Notes under the pieces: generated by a model | Told to the model about the DNA's origin: nothing | Seen by the model: only the letters and a program-made list of their open reading frames with translations | Database searches by the model: none | Position numbers and translations under genes: made by a program | Source: Tetraselmis striata | Taxonomy: Eukaryota; Chlorophyta; Chlorodendrophyceae; Chlorodendrales; Chlorodendraceae | NCBI GenBank assembly: GCA_006384855.1 | Contig: VCJN01003491.1 | Location: 124,001-188,000 of the forward strand | Length of the DNA stretch: 64,000 nucleotides | Direction: 5' to 3' | Shown: positions 12,664 through 24,530 of the stretch, piece by piece | How the letters are laid out: each line of letters opens with the position of its first letter | Position numbering within the stretch: the first letter of the stretch is position 1

Positions 12664-13122
12664 GTTCCCCTTGAATACGCACGACGGCATTCCCCTTGAA
12701 TATGGAATGCAACGTACTTACGCCAATGCTGTAAGTTATTTGGCATAGAAGCTACTACATAAAGATTTTATGCACGGGAAACATGGCAAGTTTGACGCGA
12801 ATTTCTTGAAGTCCACTCGTATGTTTGCCCCTTTAGTGCGCTTAATACCCCCCGACCAAGTGGCAAGTGTAACATAACCATGTTTACATTCTCATTAAAC
12901 CCTGGCCGTAAGAGGGCTGCATGCTACGGGCTACGCCAGGAATACAGTTGTAGCGAATTTCAATTTCAATGGTATTCATTGGGACCTATTAGCTTCACCG
13001 GATCAAGGCATGTTATTTCGGCTTCAAAGGGACTTAGTATTACACAAAACCCTGGGCCTAGGTACTGTTGACGATTCGTGGCCTCGTGGTGCGGGCGACT
13101 CGCAGCATGTTGCTCAAGCAGG

Positions 13123-13196
13123 TTTTTTTTTCGCCCCCGGGACAGGACTGGCACCAGTGGAACCCTTGCAGCGTCTCAAGCAGGTATGCCGACAGA
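13123..13196 (-). mobile_element. LINE 3'-end fragment with poly-A tail
   Basis: The + strand shows a T run, then CGCCCCCGGGACAGGACTGG, then CACCAGTGGAACCCTTGCAG. That is nearly identical to the 3' end of the LINE at 58640-60856. Read on the minus strand it is the last 60-70 bp of the LINE plus poly-A, so it is a severely 5'-truncated insertion. Confidence 0.75.
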
Positions 13197-13870
13197 TCCA
13201 TGGCTCGCTGTCACGTGTCGAATACAGCGAAGCCCCGGGGGGCGTGCCAGCTCCGGCTATCGTGCTTTACTTCATACTGCCGGATGTCGACGGGATACGG
13301 TGCTCTTCATCTTTTACAGTTTTATAGCGTTTATTGTCGAGGCGCCCAATCTCACCAAGCAGTGCCCGCACGGCGCGGCAGGGCCTGGCGGAGCCGCCCG
13401 CATCTTTCACACCTCGTCCTCTACCCCTATCACTTGGTGCCCGTGCCCGTACGAGGCACGCCTGCCGTTCACCGGAAGGCCGCAGAGCGCTGAGTCTCGT
13501 TGGCCTCATTAAAAAGACGTCTCGCCTCACTCCACCGCTCCCGACGAGTCCTTTGGCCGTCCATTGGCGACGGCAAGTCGTCGACGAGGGCACACGGCAC
13601 CAGCTGGAGCACTGGCCATGGGGAGGCATGGACAAGACCGCTTCTTTCTCTATCAGAAGAGCGTCTTCCGGGAGGCGGTGTCCTTGGAGAGGTGGGTGGG
13701 CGACTCGGCGGTATTGGCCGCCGCTCCCGAGGAAATGGGCCGCCTCGAGGGCCGCCCGCCCGGGCTGCTGGCCGCTGCAACACAGCAACAATGGACTTCA
13801 GGCCGCGAGTCACGACGTCAGCGCTGGGGTGACAATCACCGCGTACGTACCGGGCAGATAGGCCTACACC

Positions 13871-15490
13871 TCAAAACCTGGTTTTACCTGGTGGCGGGCC
13901 CGGCGGCAGCGGCGGCGCCGGAGCCGGCGGCACGGGGGCGCCCCGGCTGTGCCGCGCCGGGCCGGGCGCGGACGGCGGGTGCGTGCGGAACTTTTTGTTG
14001 AGCGCCCAGTCAAAGACGCGGTACTTGATGGTGTAGCTGGCCGCCTCCACCGCGTCCAGCAGTTCCTGGATGGCGCGGCGGTGCAGCAGCGGGTGCAGGC
14101 CGAGAAGAGTAGTCAGCGACATCGCCACGCACGCACACACAACCCCCCGCGCCAGAGAACTAGCGCCCCCCTAACAGGCTAAGCCACAAAATATAACCTT
14201 ATATCTCCTGTATCACATTTGGTCAAAAGAATTAGGTTAAGGTAAAAAGAATTTTTTTTTAAGAATTTGGAAAATAATTTTACGAAATGTGTGGTTTGTT
14301 TACCGAAACTAACTGTTTTGGCACGAAATAATCACCAAATACGAATGCGCTTCACAGGGGCAAAAAAAAAACGAATGCGGTTCACACCATGCCGTTCCTG
14401 TCATAATCGTGTGGTGGGCGTGCTCAGGCAATGGGGGCCTCTCGACCACTGCGTTACAGGGGCGCGATCAGCCACTGGCGCCACCGCTGCATCGGCACGT
14501 TGCGTGGTCAGCGCCAACATAGTCGGACGCATATATACTCCCCGTAACTCCCGGTACGCTTTGGGTGACTCGCGATGTCGTATCATCGTTTTCGACCCCC
14601 ACCCCCCCACGGGCCGCAAAGAGAGGACAGGTGTATTCATTTTTTTGAAACCTGTCAGAAAACCACACAACTAATACCAAACGGATCTTTTTGACTCGGT
14701 GCTGCAGTAACATTAAGGATTAATCCTTACGCTTCATCAGTTTCTGGACCCGCGGACCCAATGTGACGGGCGGAACGGTCAACATCGCAGCTGTTTTTCT
14801 TCCTGAGATTTATCTCCAGGAGATACAGGTACAGGTACCTGGTACTGGTAGCCTGCCCCCACGACACTGGAATGCTTGCGTACAGTAAAGAAAGGAGTCC
14901 GCCGAGGGTCGAGCACAGGGGCGCAACTGCTAGCGACCCCCCCCCCCCCTCCCCCCCCACTGCTGTTGTGGCGCCCTCGCGGTGCCGGCTGGGCGTACCT
15001 TCTGCTTGTTGCTGGGCAGGTACTGCGCCACCCACTGCAGCAGCTGCGCGTCCGTGGGCCCAAAGTCGTCGCAGTACCACTCAAAGAGCGCGGGCAGCGT
15101 GACGCTGAGGCGCTTCCCGGCGGAGCGGCTCGGGTTCCCGGGCGAGATGTCGATGTACTTTGTGCAGAAGCTGCGCGTGGCCTGCGTCAGCTGGTCGTCC
15201 AGCGTCTCGGCGTCGTACACCTGCGCCGCAAGCGCGTGAGGACAGGCGCTCATAATGCTACGGGTGCCGACGTGGCATCATGCACACTGCGAAGAGGAAC
15301 CTGATGCCTGCGCGCCTGCTGGTCAGTAGCCGTCAAATGCCGACGAAACGACATCGGAGCTATGTCCTAACTACAGAGGCCTCCAAACATTGTGGTGGCA
15401 TGGCAATACCTACTATATTTCATATATCCAATGGCTTGTATTCGTGCCCGGAGTCGCGCCATGTCCTATCCTCCCCCCCCCCCCCCCCCC

Positions 15491-15535
<45 letters not shown>

Positions 15536-18500
15536 GTCTGCCATCCTTCCTCATCACTAGGGAGTGATGCGTTGCAAGGATTACTATTAGCATTAGCATT
15601 GCCGGCGCCAATCCATTTTATTCATACGAAACGAATAAAATAGCAGCGGAGCTATGGCCAACGTTATTACAGGTTAGCATACAAGCCCGATGTATTAGAG
15701 CTATAGATCTTATATAACTTACATCTAACTTATGACAGGTACATACCTATATTTAGTAAGTATAGATCTTTCATCAGGGCTCTTATGGGTGCGTCGGCGC
15801 CCCTACAGACTTGAAGTCCGCCTAGGACCATCAGCGCTACCCTTATGCACCACGCCGGCCAAAGGCAGCCATCAGCGGCAGCCTGGGCTCGCAGTGCTGC
15901 CAGCTCCCACGACACGCTTTGCAACTGGCGAGAAAGGACCGGAAGGGGGGGGGGGGGGGGGGGGCAATGGCTGCTCACCTGCAGCGGCGGGCAGACCTTT
16001 GTGCCGCGGTTGAGCGCAAAGTGGATGCGGGGGTCCCACACCACCACGGCGTTGTGCAGCCGCGTGTCGTTGAACCCAAACACGCGGCGGTAGGACATCG
16101 GGATCTTCTGGTTGCCGCGCAGCATGCCGTGCTCGATGTCGTTCAGCGAGAAGACCAGCTTGCCGATGGTGTAGCAGGTGTGGTTGTAAAAGTGGGTGCG
16201 CTGGTGCAGGTTGGTCGGCGGCCCGATGACCACAAAGCCGTGGATGGTCAGCGCTGGCGGGGACCGCGCGCGCAGGAGGGGGGGCATGTGTCAGCCAAAT
16301 CTTGCGTGATGCTAGCACTGTCGCATACTCACCAGTTTATTAGGATGAAAGTTCGGCAATTAGGATAGACTTGAATCGAATAGAAGTATCTTGATATTTT
16401 GCCTTTTCTTGAAAGAAACTTGATATAAAAATATTTATTTGAATATAGTCGTACTGCGAATTGATTTCGGATAGCACTACGGACAATTTCGATTGGATAT
16501 TGCCGGTTTATTCAGGAAAAGTTTACGTACATTGTTTCAAAAAAGACAGCAATACACATGGATGCAGACCGATGTATGACGATGAGATTACGTCAACAAT
16601 GCCTACATGCGCGTGATTGGTACGAGGAGTATAACATACGCATAATACATCATCCTGTTAGTACCAATACTCGAGTAATCAGGTTCCTTGCAAGCGATAC
16701 CAAACCTTACCGTACTCGTACCACACTGCAGGGTGGCAAATTTCAACACCACGGCCAGGCACCGCCGTTTTAAATAAATACCCACCTGCGCGCTAGTCAT
16801 AATAAGTATGCATGTCAGATGGGAAGAAGGTAGGGGGAGGGGGAGGAGAGGATTGGGGGGGAAGGGGGCAATGGTGGGTTGCGGGCACCGTTAAAGGTGT
16901 TGATGAAGAAGGTGATCTTCTCACTGAAGCTCAGCGACGACAACTTGAGCTGCTGCAGTTCAGACGACAGGACGCAGTAGCGCTTGAACTCGTCGCTGAT
17001 CGCGAGCGCCTCGTAGTCCACCAGCACGCCGTGGTCCGTCGTGAACTGCCGGTACATGGCCGACAGGCAGCTGACAAAATCCGCCTCGATCTCGTTGCTG
17101 GAGCGCTCCGGGCCGCTGTAGAGCACCTTCATGTTCAGGATGCTCCCGACCTCGTCCTCCTGCACCCACCCACCCACAGAGGCAGCCCGACCGGCTCAGG
17201 CGCCTGCCATGTCATGGCCGCGAGTCGCGCAAATGTGACTTGGCAACGCCTTTCAAACCGCCAGTGATGTCTAGCTGGGGAAGAGAACACGGGAGGCGGA
17301 AGGGGACAGTACAAATGTCGGCTATAAAAGGGTGGGGGCGGGGAGATCACCTTGAAGCGGTACAGGTCATCCCCATCCGCAAATACCTCGGAGCGCGTGA
17401 CGTGGTAGAAGACGCCGGCGTCCATCCAGCGCTGCCCCAGGTGCACCGCCTCCTTGCGCCCGGCGATGCTGAGGCTGTTCACGAGAAAGTCCACCAGGCT
17501 GGAGCCCGGGAAGCACTTGAAGTAGGGCACGCGGCCCATGACGCGGTCCGAGATGTCGATCTCGCTGCGCATGCGCAGGATGAGCCGCTCAAACTCCTGC
17601 TCCTCCTCCAGCTCGTCCAGGATGCTGCTGCTCTGCACCGGATCCTGCGCCAAAATGGCCGGCAGCGCCTCAGTGGGTGGGTGGGAGGTCGGGGGTGTGT
17701 TCGCCTGTCATCCAGTGAAATGCTCATGTGCCCGGGATCGCTTGGAGTGATGCGCACATTATCCGCACGCCAGGACAGCATCATTATCCCAGGACAGCAT
17801 CTTATGACAGCGTTATTACCCTCATTATCCTGGGCCAGCGTCACGCCCTAACGAGACGCAAATCCTAAGCAAGTCTGATTCCGCTGCGAAACCCTAACCT
17901 AACCCTGAACTGACCTGGGAATTACCCTACCAAGCCTCGCCCGAGCCCTAACCCGGACTTGTCTGCACGGGCCCAGGTGACCTGTAAACTGTGATCTGAC
18001 AAGCGACACTGTGGAGGCGCCGTTTCTATATGGCAGGCTGTCATACCGTGAGCTACACTCCGCCATAAAACCCTTGACAGAGTACCACGGGCGCCGGTGC
18101 GGTAATAGAAACACTGCAAACAACAACCTGCCCTGCGCCTGGCACAGGCCGATGGTAGACGGATCGATAGCGGAGCTACGGTGCCTGTTGTTATAGGTTA
18201 GTAGCGCGCCCAACTTGAGGCTTGTAGTATGGGTTCCTATAGGTGCGCCGGCAGCCGTACTGATGTAGACACAGCAGGAGGGACCGCTGTGAGAATCCGC
18301 CCTACGCGTCATGGGCCAAAAAAAGACGTGACGACGGCGGGGATGCAGAGAGAGCTCACTTAGGTCGCATGCCGCCCCAACTCGAGGCTCTGCATCAAGA
18401 GTTCTGAGTTATGTAGGTGCGTCGGCACCCGCATGCAGCGAGGTTTGCAGCAAGAGGTAACGACGCAAACCGTGTCCTTCTACTTGATGTCCGGCCGGGT

Positions 18501-20903
18501 CACCATCCAACCCCCCATCCCCTCCCCTTCCCGTAGCCAGCACGGTGCTGTCCCCTGCCGGACATCCGCCGCCCCTCGGCCCCCCACCCGCACCTGCGAC
18601 TTGGCGGTGAGCGCCGTCTCGACCGCCCCCTTGTCGAAAAACGGCCGGGGCGCCTTCATGCTCTCCTCCATCGCCAGCTTGGTCTCCATCTCCAGCTGCA
18701 GCACCTCCTCCCGGATGATGGGCATGTTGAGCAGGTCGTTCACGGACGGACGTTGCTCGGGGTGCTTGCGCAGGCACGCCTCGATCGCGTCCTGGCCGGC
18801 CCGGCGCGCCGCCGCCCGTCATCGCCCGCCCGCCAACCCCAACAGGCGTGCACCCAGACACCTAGACGTCAAGCCCCCCCCCCCCCCCCCCCCCCCTCTC
18901 CGGGCCAGCAGCCGCCCACCTGCAAGTCCGTCGAGTACTGCTGCGACACCGGCTTGTACTGCCCATTGACGATCGTCATCACGAGCGCCGGCAGATTGGT
19001 GGCATCAAACGCGTGCTTGAAGGTGGCCAGCTCGTACAGCACGCAGCCCAGCGCCCTGAACACCGGCGCACGCAGCCATGCCATGCGCGCTCAGGGCACG
19101 CCAAGGCGAGCGCTGCTTGCCAACACAAGGAAGGCGGGGGGGGGGGGGGGGGGGGGGGGGGTAGCATGCGCACCAGACGTCGCTCTTGTGGTTGTACGGC
19201 TGGCCGTTGCAGAGCTCCGGGGACAGGTAGTACGGGGTTCCCACCGCAGACTGCGCAAAGCTAGTTTGGCTCCCTGCGTGGCATGGGGCGGGTCCGCAGG
19301 GGGGGGAGAGCCAAGTGTGTGTGTTGGGAGTGTGTGTGTTGGGGGGGGGGGGGGGGGGGGGGGGGGAGGGGGGAGATGACCGTTAGCGCTCCCGTCATCC
19401 CCCCTCTCCCCCCACCTCCCTCCGACTCCATCGAGAAGCAGCCAGGTGTAGCTCAAAAGCGCAACAGCGGCGCAATGTATGCACGCATGAGCAGGATGCC
19501 GCCCCTTGCAGCGCCGCTCCACAGGGTGACGGCTTGCATGGCACAGGCGGGGCGCGTGCGGCAGCGCGCACCTAGCATCTTGGACAGCCCGAAGTCCCCC
19601 AACTTAATCTGCATCTTTTTGTTCACAAAGACGTTCTTTGTCTTGATGTCGCGGTGCAGGATCTTTTTGTCATGCAGGTGCTGCAGAGCCAGCAGCATCT
19701 GCGCCAGAAAGTTCACGATTTGCGCCTGCGGAACCCGGCCACGCAGCGCACTATCAGCCCGCGCTCTGGGAAGGGGCGTGCCGCTCTGCGCTGCATGACG
19801 GGCGCCGTGGAGTGGGGCACCAACGTGGAGTGGGGTGCCAATGTCAGGGGAAAGGGGTGTGCGCACCTCGGAGAAGGGCTGCTTGGCGCGGTGTATGTGC
19901 TGGAACAGGCTGCCGTTGTCAGCGTACTCCATCACCACGTTCAGCACGCCGTCCTCCACGAAGGATCCGTAGTAGCTGGTGATGTTTGGGTGCGCCACAT
20001 TCGACAGCACCTGGCCGCATGCACAGGGAGTGTGCGCTCAGTTGATGGACGCCCCCAAAGGCATGGCAAGCCCCCCATCGCCCTGCGTGTGCAATCCAGC
20101 CTGCACCTTGACGCTGCCTACAGTGCATACAGCTAGTCCCTGGCGGCATGCTGGCATTGCGGTGTCGTGGGCTATGCCACCCATGGGGGGACAGAACCCA
20201 GCATGTCGCCCAGGCGGGGGGTGAGCTGGCCCGGCTGCTCATGGGGGCTAGGCTGCTCGGGGGACGGAAGGGCGCCACCTTGATTTCGTTCATCACATCC
20301 TGTTGGTCCTCCGGGTTGGTCTCATCAATGAATATGCGCTTGATGACATACTTTGAGCTGTCGCTGCGCCGGCGCACCAGAATGACGCTCCCCTGCCGGC
20401 ATCGCGCAGCCGCAAGCATGGCCCGCATTGGCCTCAGTGCCCCCTCCCTGCTGGGTGCCCCACCTCCCTGCTGGGTGCACCACCTCCCGCCAGCCCGGCA
20501 TGTTTCGTGTATGAAGGGTATCGACTGTTGGCCTTCGTCGCCACAATTCTACGGCAAGAACGCTGGAGCTACACCCTCAGAGAGTGCTGCCACCACAGGG
20601 TGATGGCACCCAACAACTGCGGCTCTCCTGCGCGCGATGCCCACACATGTGGTTCCTCTCTCTAGCAAGATAGCCAGGCGGACAAAGGCGATGGTGGGAG
20701 CATAGGGCGTGGCGCCGTGCGCAGGGCAGGGGGCTGAGAAGAACGGTCAGGGTTTGGTGAGAGTCCCTGCAGTTTGGCGAGCCGGCGCACGAGGGGGGGG
20801 GGGGGGGGGGGGGGGGGACGATGTTCAGCTACCCGTCCTTGCTGGCGTGCAGCCTCACCTGAGCCCCCCGTCCTAAACAACGCTGCTTCTCGAAGTGCTC
20901 CAT
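13871..20903 (-). CDS. NIMA-related (NEK) kinase fused to DEP and DUF547 domains
   Basis: A Ser/Thr kinase of the NEK family (cell cycle and cilium control) joined to a DEP and a DUF547 domain. Minus-strand exons are 20903-20859, 20392-20279, 20010-19867, 19725-19572, 19273-19174, 19055-18920, 18791-18594, 17668-17351, 17159-16889, 16253-15979, 15220-14999 and a last one from about 14125 to the stop at 13871. The start [15 protein letters not shown] runs into the glycine loop. Then come the lysine in [20 protein letters not shown] and [10 protein letters not shown], so the kinase looks active. After the kinase tail, exon 17668-17351 gives DEP (SLVDFLVNS to DDLYRF). The next three exons give DUF547 ([32 protein letters not shown]), and the last ends with FDWALN. 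The kinase-to-DEP junction is phase 0 on both sides and the DEP exon has no ATG, which supports one gene of about 740 residues. No in-phase AG acceptor was found for the last exon. Confidence 0.8.
14937..14958. repeat. Poly-C tract in intron
   Basis: Thirteen C, one T and eight C residues inside the last intron of the NEK-DEP-DUF547 gene (G-rich on its sense strand). Confidence 0.95.
15473..15531. repeat. Poly-C tract followed by (CT)n microsatellite
   Basis: Eighteen C residues, then AATT, then about eighteen CT units. It lies in an intron of the NEK-DEP-DUF547 gene between exons 16253-15979 and 15220-14999. Confidence 0.95.
15945..15964. repeat. Poly-G tract in intron
   Basis: Twenty G residues about 15 bp beyond the donor of exon 16253-15979 on the minus strand, so poly-C close to the donor in the transcript. 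Confidence 0.95.
17889..17912. repeat. Short CCCTAA-type interstitial repeat
   Basis: AACCCTAACCTAACCCTGAA lies in the long intron between the kinase and DEP exons. It resembles a few units of telomere-type sequence and is too short to say more. Confidence 0.4.
18874..18896. repeat. Poly-C tract in kinase intron
   Basis: Twenty-three C residues in the intron of about 130 bp between kinase exons 19055-18920 and 18791-18594. Confidence 0.95.
19136..19161. repeat. Poly-G tract in kinase intron
   Basis: Twenty-six G residues in the 118-bp intron between kinase exons 19273-19174 and 19055-18920, starting about 12 bp past the donor. Confidence 0.95.
19341..19366. repeat. Poly-G tract in kinase intron
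   Basis: Twenty-six G residues after a GT-rich stretch, in the intron between kinase exons 19725-19572 and 19273-19174. Confidence 0.95.
20793..20817. repeat. Poly-G tract in first kinase intron
   Basis: Twenty-five G residues about 40 bp downstream (minus strand) of the first, ATG-bearing kinase exon 20903-20859. Confidence 0.95.
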
Positions 20904-21266
20904 GGATGCGTCCGCGCCACGCGCCCCGGCACCAGCTGCTGTGCGGCCCTGGCGAGCGGGCGGGCCGACTGGCGAGCCCCTTCAGCCGCCGCTGCGGGAG
21001 GCGCGGCTCGGGCCTGCCCCCGCCGCTCCCTCTCCCCGATCACACTTTCGCAGAGGCGATAGCAGCTCACAATGCGTATATTTTAGGAGATTGACTACCG
21101 AACGCCAGGAATACAGCTTCTCAGGGTGGCCGGAGTGTTGCGCTCCCGGCGACAGCAAGCCAAGGTGGCAATGCAGGGTTGCGCACCTGCCGTCGCCCAC
21201 AGAACTCCGGCAAGCCCGCCGTCTACACCGTCATCACGTCACGTCATCCCCGTCGTTTTTATTCAT

Positions 21267-21431
21267 CCCCCCCCCCCCCCCCACCCGCCCCCCCCCCCCC
21301 CCCCTCCCCCGGGACAGGACTGGCATCAGTGAAATCCTTGCATGAAACCCGTACGGTACGACCGCCGCGTTCGGGCAGCGATCCAGTGTAGTATTAATCA
21401 CGGAAAGCGCTGTCGTCGTCGGCGTCATCAT
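21267..21431 (-). mobile_element. LINE 3'-end fragment ending in a poly-G/C tract
   Basis: After an interrupted C tract (21267-21304) the + strand reads CCGGGACAGGACTGGCATCA and continues through AAATCCTTGCA, ACGACCGCCG, GGCAGCGATCCAGT and CACGGAAAGC. This matches the 3' untranslated end of the LINE at 58640-60856, less closely than the 13.1-kb copy. On the minus strand the fragment ends in poly-G instead of poly-A. Confidence 0.65.
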
Positions 21432-21589
21432 AGCGGCACCATTTATGATGGTGTGTATTACAGAAGGCCAGTAGCAACAAATCCACCGCTAAAAGCAGTA
21501 CTAAAAGACAAAAGACCCAAACAGAGCAAGCCGCATAGAAGCGGCCCGCACGCCCGCATCCCGCACGAGGCAGGATTAGTGATGGACGA

Positions 21590-22660
21590 GTGATGCGCGC
21601 ACGGTTCAGAGTCCGGGCCCCGCGTGCACGTGTGTGCGAGGGTGATCCACGGACGTGCTGTGCAGCTTCGGCCACGGGATGGCGGATGACGAATCTGCGG
21701 CGTCTGATGAGGTAGCGAGCGCACGCTCTCGAGCCGCCACCATGCTCAAGATCCGGAGGAAATATCTTGCGAGTAAGGCCTCCTGGTGAGCCCGGGTGGT
21801 GCACCGAGTGCCCCGCGATGAGAGGACACCCCGATCCGCTGCCATGCATGCGACACCGCGCACAATGCGGCGTAACCCCTTGCTCACCTCACCCAATGTG
21901 CCGAAGACCATGCCCGTGTACTCCGACATTGATGTCCATGATGTCTCGAAGAGGGCCCTTATGTCAATATGGCTCCGTGTTGTGCCACGCTCCGTATCCC
22001 GCACTGCCAACCCGGCCCGTTGTATGTCGCCCCGTAGGGAGCGCTCAAACCGATCCACAACCGTGGCCCGGGGCACCGCAGTGTACTTGACACGTATCGC
22101 ATAGTCTTGTACTCCGGCAGTGTGGGCTTCAAGCTCTGGGGATCATAGATCCCGGTCCTGACGTTGAACGCCAAGAAGGAGAGCTCCGCTGCATCCGGCA
22201 CCATGTCCTTGGGTTCATCCACGGGTACGGTGTTGCCGAGAGGACAAGCCGTCCATCTCCCGGCGTACAGCGATACCCGGGTCGTAGTGAACACAGTGAT
22301 ATCGCGGACGAAGGCGTCTGCAATAGCGTCGTGATGTACACGCCAGTGCGCGTCTCCATGTGCCGGCGGGAGGTCTTCATGAGCGCGTCGCCATGGAGGT
22401 CGACAGTGACGGGGCTGTGCTATGTCGAGGGCATAATGATGTGGCTCCCAACCACCGGGGCTATAGGCATGGGCTTGGCAGAAAGAAGCACCCGGCATCG
22501 ACCTCCCGCAGCTCATTCGGAGTCATGACCGTCCGCGCGGTGATGATGGCCACTGTCCACATGCCCGACGCCGCGTCGAGCTTGCCGAACAATATCCGTT
22601 CCTTACATGTGACAGGGAGAGTGCCCTCCTCATTCTGAAGCCGAGACTTATTGGCATGGT
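21590..22660 (-). pseudogene. Unidentified decayed coding region
   Basis: Several minus-strand frames take turns looking protein-like: about 22650-22480 (LFGKLDAASGMWTVAIITAR and on), 22330-22080 (PDAAELSFLAFNVRTGIYDP) and 22076-21606 (VDRFERSLRGDIQRAGLAVR). The frame changes between them and stops intervene, so it reads as one old gene or mobile-element ORF that has decayed. I do not recognise the family. It lies beside a gypsy fossil and a Mutator-like fossil, so a mobile origin is plausible but unproven. Confidence 0.3.
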
Positions 22661-22849
22661 CTAATATGCCGACATCTCCTTTTGCGAGCTTGACGCGGCG
22701 TCCGCCTTGTCCCGCTCCATCACGCGGGCATCCGCATCGCTACTGAGGTGGCCGGGAGTAACCGCCACACGCCTCTCGCACCGCCGCGGCGTAGCTAGCC
22801 GACCCACGAGCATCGTGAGGAAGTGATCTTACCGGAGGGGGGAGGAAGT

Positions 22850-23590
22850 TGCGTAAGTTGAAGCTGCCTATGCCAAGTACGTACTCAAGCTGTGGGTCAA
22901 AGAAACCAAGAGTGGAGGTGTTGGTGTCGGAGTTCTTATTGAGGAACCCGGGGAGGGTGTCGTTATGTTCGGTGTGCCGGCGTGTTCGTGCACGTCCACA
23001 ACCACATGCACCAACACAGCCCTTACCAGTACCGCCACGTCCATGGCATACGGTTGGTTTGGATTTTATAACCGAGTTACTTGAGAGTAATGGTTATAAT
23101 ACTATGTTGGTTGTGTGTTGCCATCTGTATGTCCCGGCAAGCACATTTTATTCCAACCACAGTCAACGTGACTGGTGGACAGGCAGCTGAATTAGTTCTG
23201 AAGGAAGTATTCATGCTGCATGGAATACCTCATGTGATCGTCTCTGATAGCTAGAGATCCACGGTTCCTGTCTGCATTCTGGCAAACTATGTGGCGGAGA
23301 CTTGGCACTAAATTGAACATGTCTAGTGGCCAACATCCTGAAACATATGGTTTGACTGAACGCATTAATGCCATAGTCACTGAGTTGGCTCGTGTGTTTT
23401 GTTGTTTCGATGGTTCCAACTGGGTAGACCAGGTACCATTGATGGAATTTGCGTATAATTCCAACAAAGCACTTACTTGGCATCGATCATGCACCATTTG
23501 GCAAAATAAATGTTGGCCCAGTACTTTGCATTATCGGTCAGCTCTTTGTTTAGATACAATGCGCACTCGGGTAGCATTGCTGTAGGGATT
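22850..23590 (+). mobile_element. Ty3/gypsy integrase fossil, broken
   Basis: Fragments of a gypsy integrase are readable on the + strand: HTVGLDFITELLESNGYNTM, ELVLKEVFMLHGIPHVIVSD and GTKLNMSSGQHPE, then a segment around PLMEFAYNSN. Order and spacing match the integrase core. It is an old, broken copy with many interruptions; no LTRs or other domains were seen beside it. The family differs from the young element at 29309-36001 judging from the residues that can be compared. Confidence 0.7.
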
Positions 23591-24530
23591 GATACAGCGC
23601 CTCGAATGTCCCTTCAGAAATCTGAGCCCGCGCGATGGCGAAGTCCCGGGAGAGTTGCTTGTTGCGCGGGCCAAGGCGAGCAGCGAGATTCTTGCGAAGG
23701 TTCTTGTAAATGTGCTAGATGCACCACTAGATGGATGCATGTCTGAACACCAGCTCAGCGGCAGCTGTTGCTCTTGGGTCAGCGTCGATGAAGATAACAC
23801 CAAGGCAGATATCACAGCCGCGTAGAAAGATTTATTGCCACTCGTAGTCCACAGTCCCCTCACGTAGCGCCTACCCTTGCACGAGGCTGACAGTATGTCC
23901 ATTCCTACGCAAACGATGTATGTTAGTAACATGTGCATTACCGCATAAGCTTGTTTTGAACAAAGACTAACAATGGTGTGGCAACACACAATTGCATGCT
24001 AGGAACTTGTCCAGAGCCGTGAAGAGGCCTAGGGCACGAATTGGGTGGTCAGGTAGGTATTGTCGTGGATGAGCAAAGAAAGAATGTCTGCGGCTCACTT
24101 TCGTTGTTTTGGGGACCTCCATTATAGATGTTTCAGCATGTTCTTGCAGTCCACTATGTAAACCACCACCCACTGGTCGCCATGTCACTTGCTAGCAGGG
24201 TGGATAGCAGAGTGTGCGAATCATGTGTCCCACCCTTGGGCATGCCACCGATGTTCTTGATGTCCTTGGAATTGAAAGAGGTCAGCCTGCTCAGGAACGC
24301 CTGCCGGCATCGGTATGCTCTTCTCCAAACAGTAGCGAGTGCAGCAAAGAGGTATGGACGTGTTTTCGAATTTGTGTACCGCCTCGAAAGCGATCTGGCA
24401 TATATGGTGCGCCGGCAACTCGCAAGTCACGCACAAACGGCACAACGGTAGCTTGGGATGGCGGCACGCCGGGTACGCACACTGCCCGCTGGGACGATCC
24501 GAGTCGTGGGCCATGATGAAGGCCACAATC
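23580..24530 (-). pseudogene. Mutator-like (MULE) transposase, decayed
   Basis: On the minus strand an N-terminal Cys/His-rich module (24470-24330: CAYPACRHPKLPLCRLC, then PAHHICQIAF and a later CC/C) is followed downstream by the MULE core. At 23793-23750 it reads DADPRATAAAELVFR, and at 23716-23666 HIYKNLRKNLAARLGPR, then SEGTFEALYQSL. Those words match the MULE transposase domain around its second catalytic Asp and the conserved W-x-H region. Stops and frame changes separate the parts, so it is not functional. No terminal inverted repeats were identified. Confidence 0.6.

Larger units (their letters stand above)
10940..13870. other. Intergenic stretch with no recognised gene
   Basis: Open frames here are short and match nothing I know. 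I see a poly-C tract (11775-11791), a foldback element (12472-12663), a direct repeat of CATTCCCCTTGAATA-like sequence near 12663-12703, and a LINE 3' fragment (13123-13196). It separates the 3' ends of two convergent genes, the prominin-like gene (+) and the kinase gene (-). Confidence 0.6.

Noticed and set aside
13334-13861. Overlapping open frames of 110-175 codons on both strands
   Set aside because: No motif, no splice pattern and equal openness on both strands; GC by-product.
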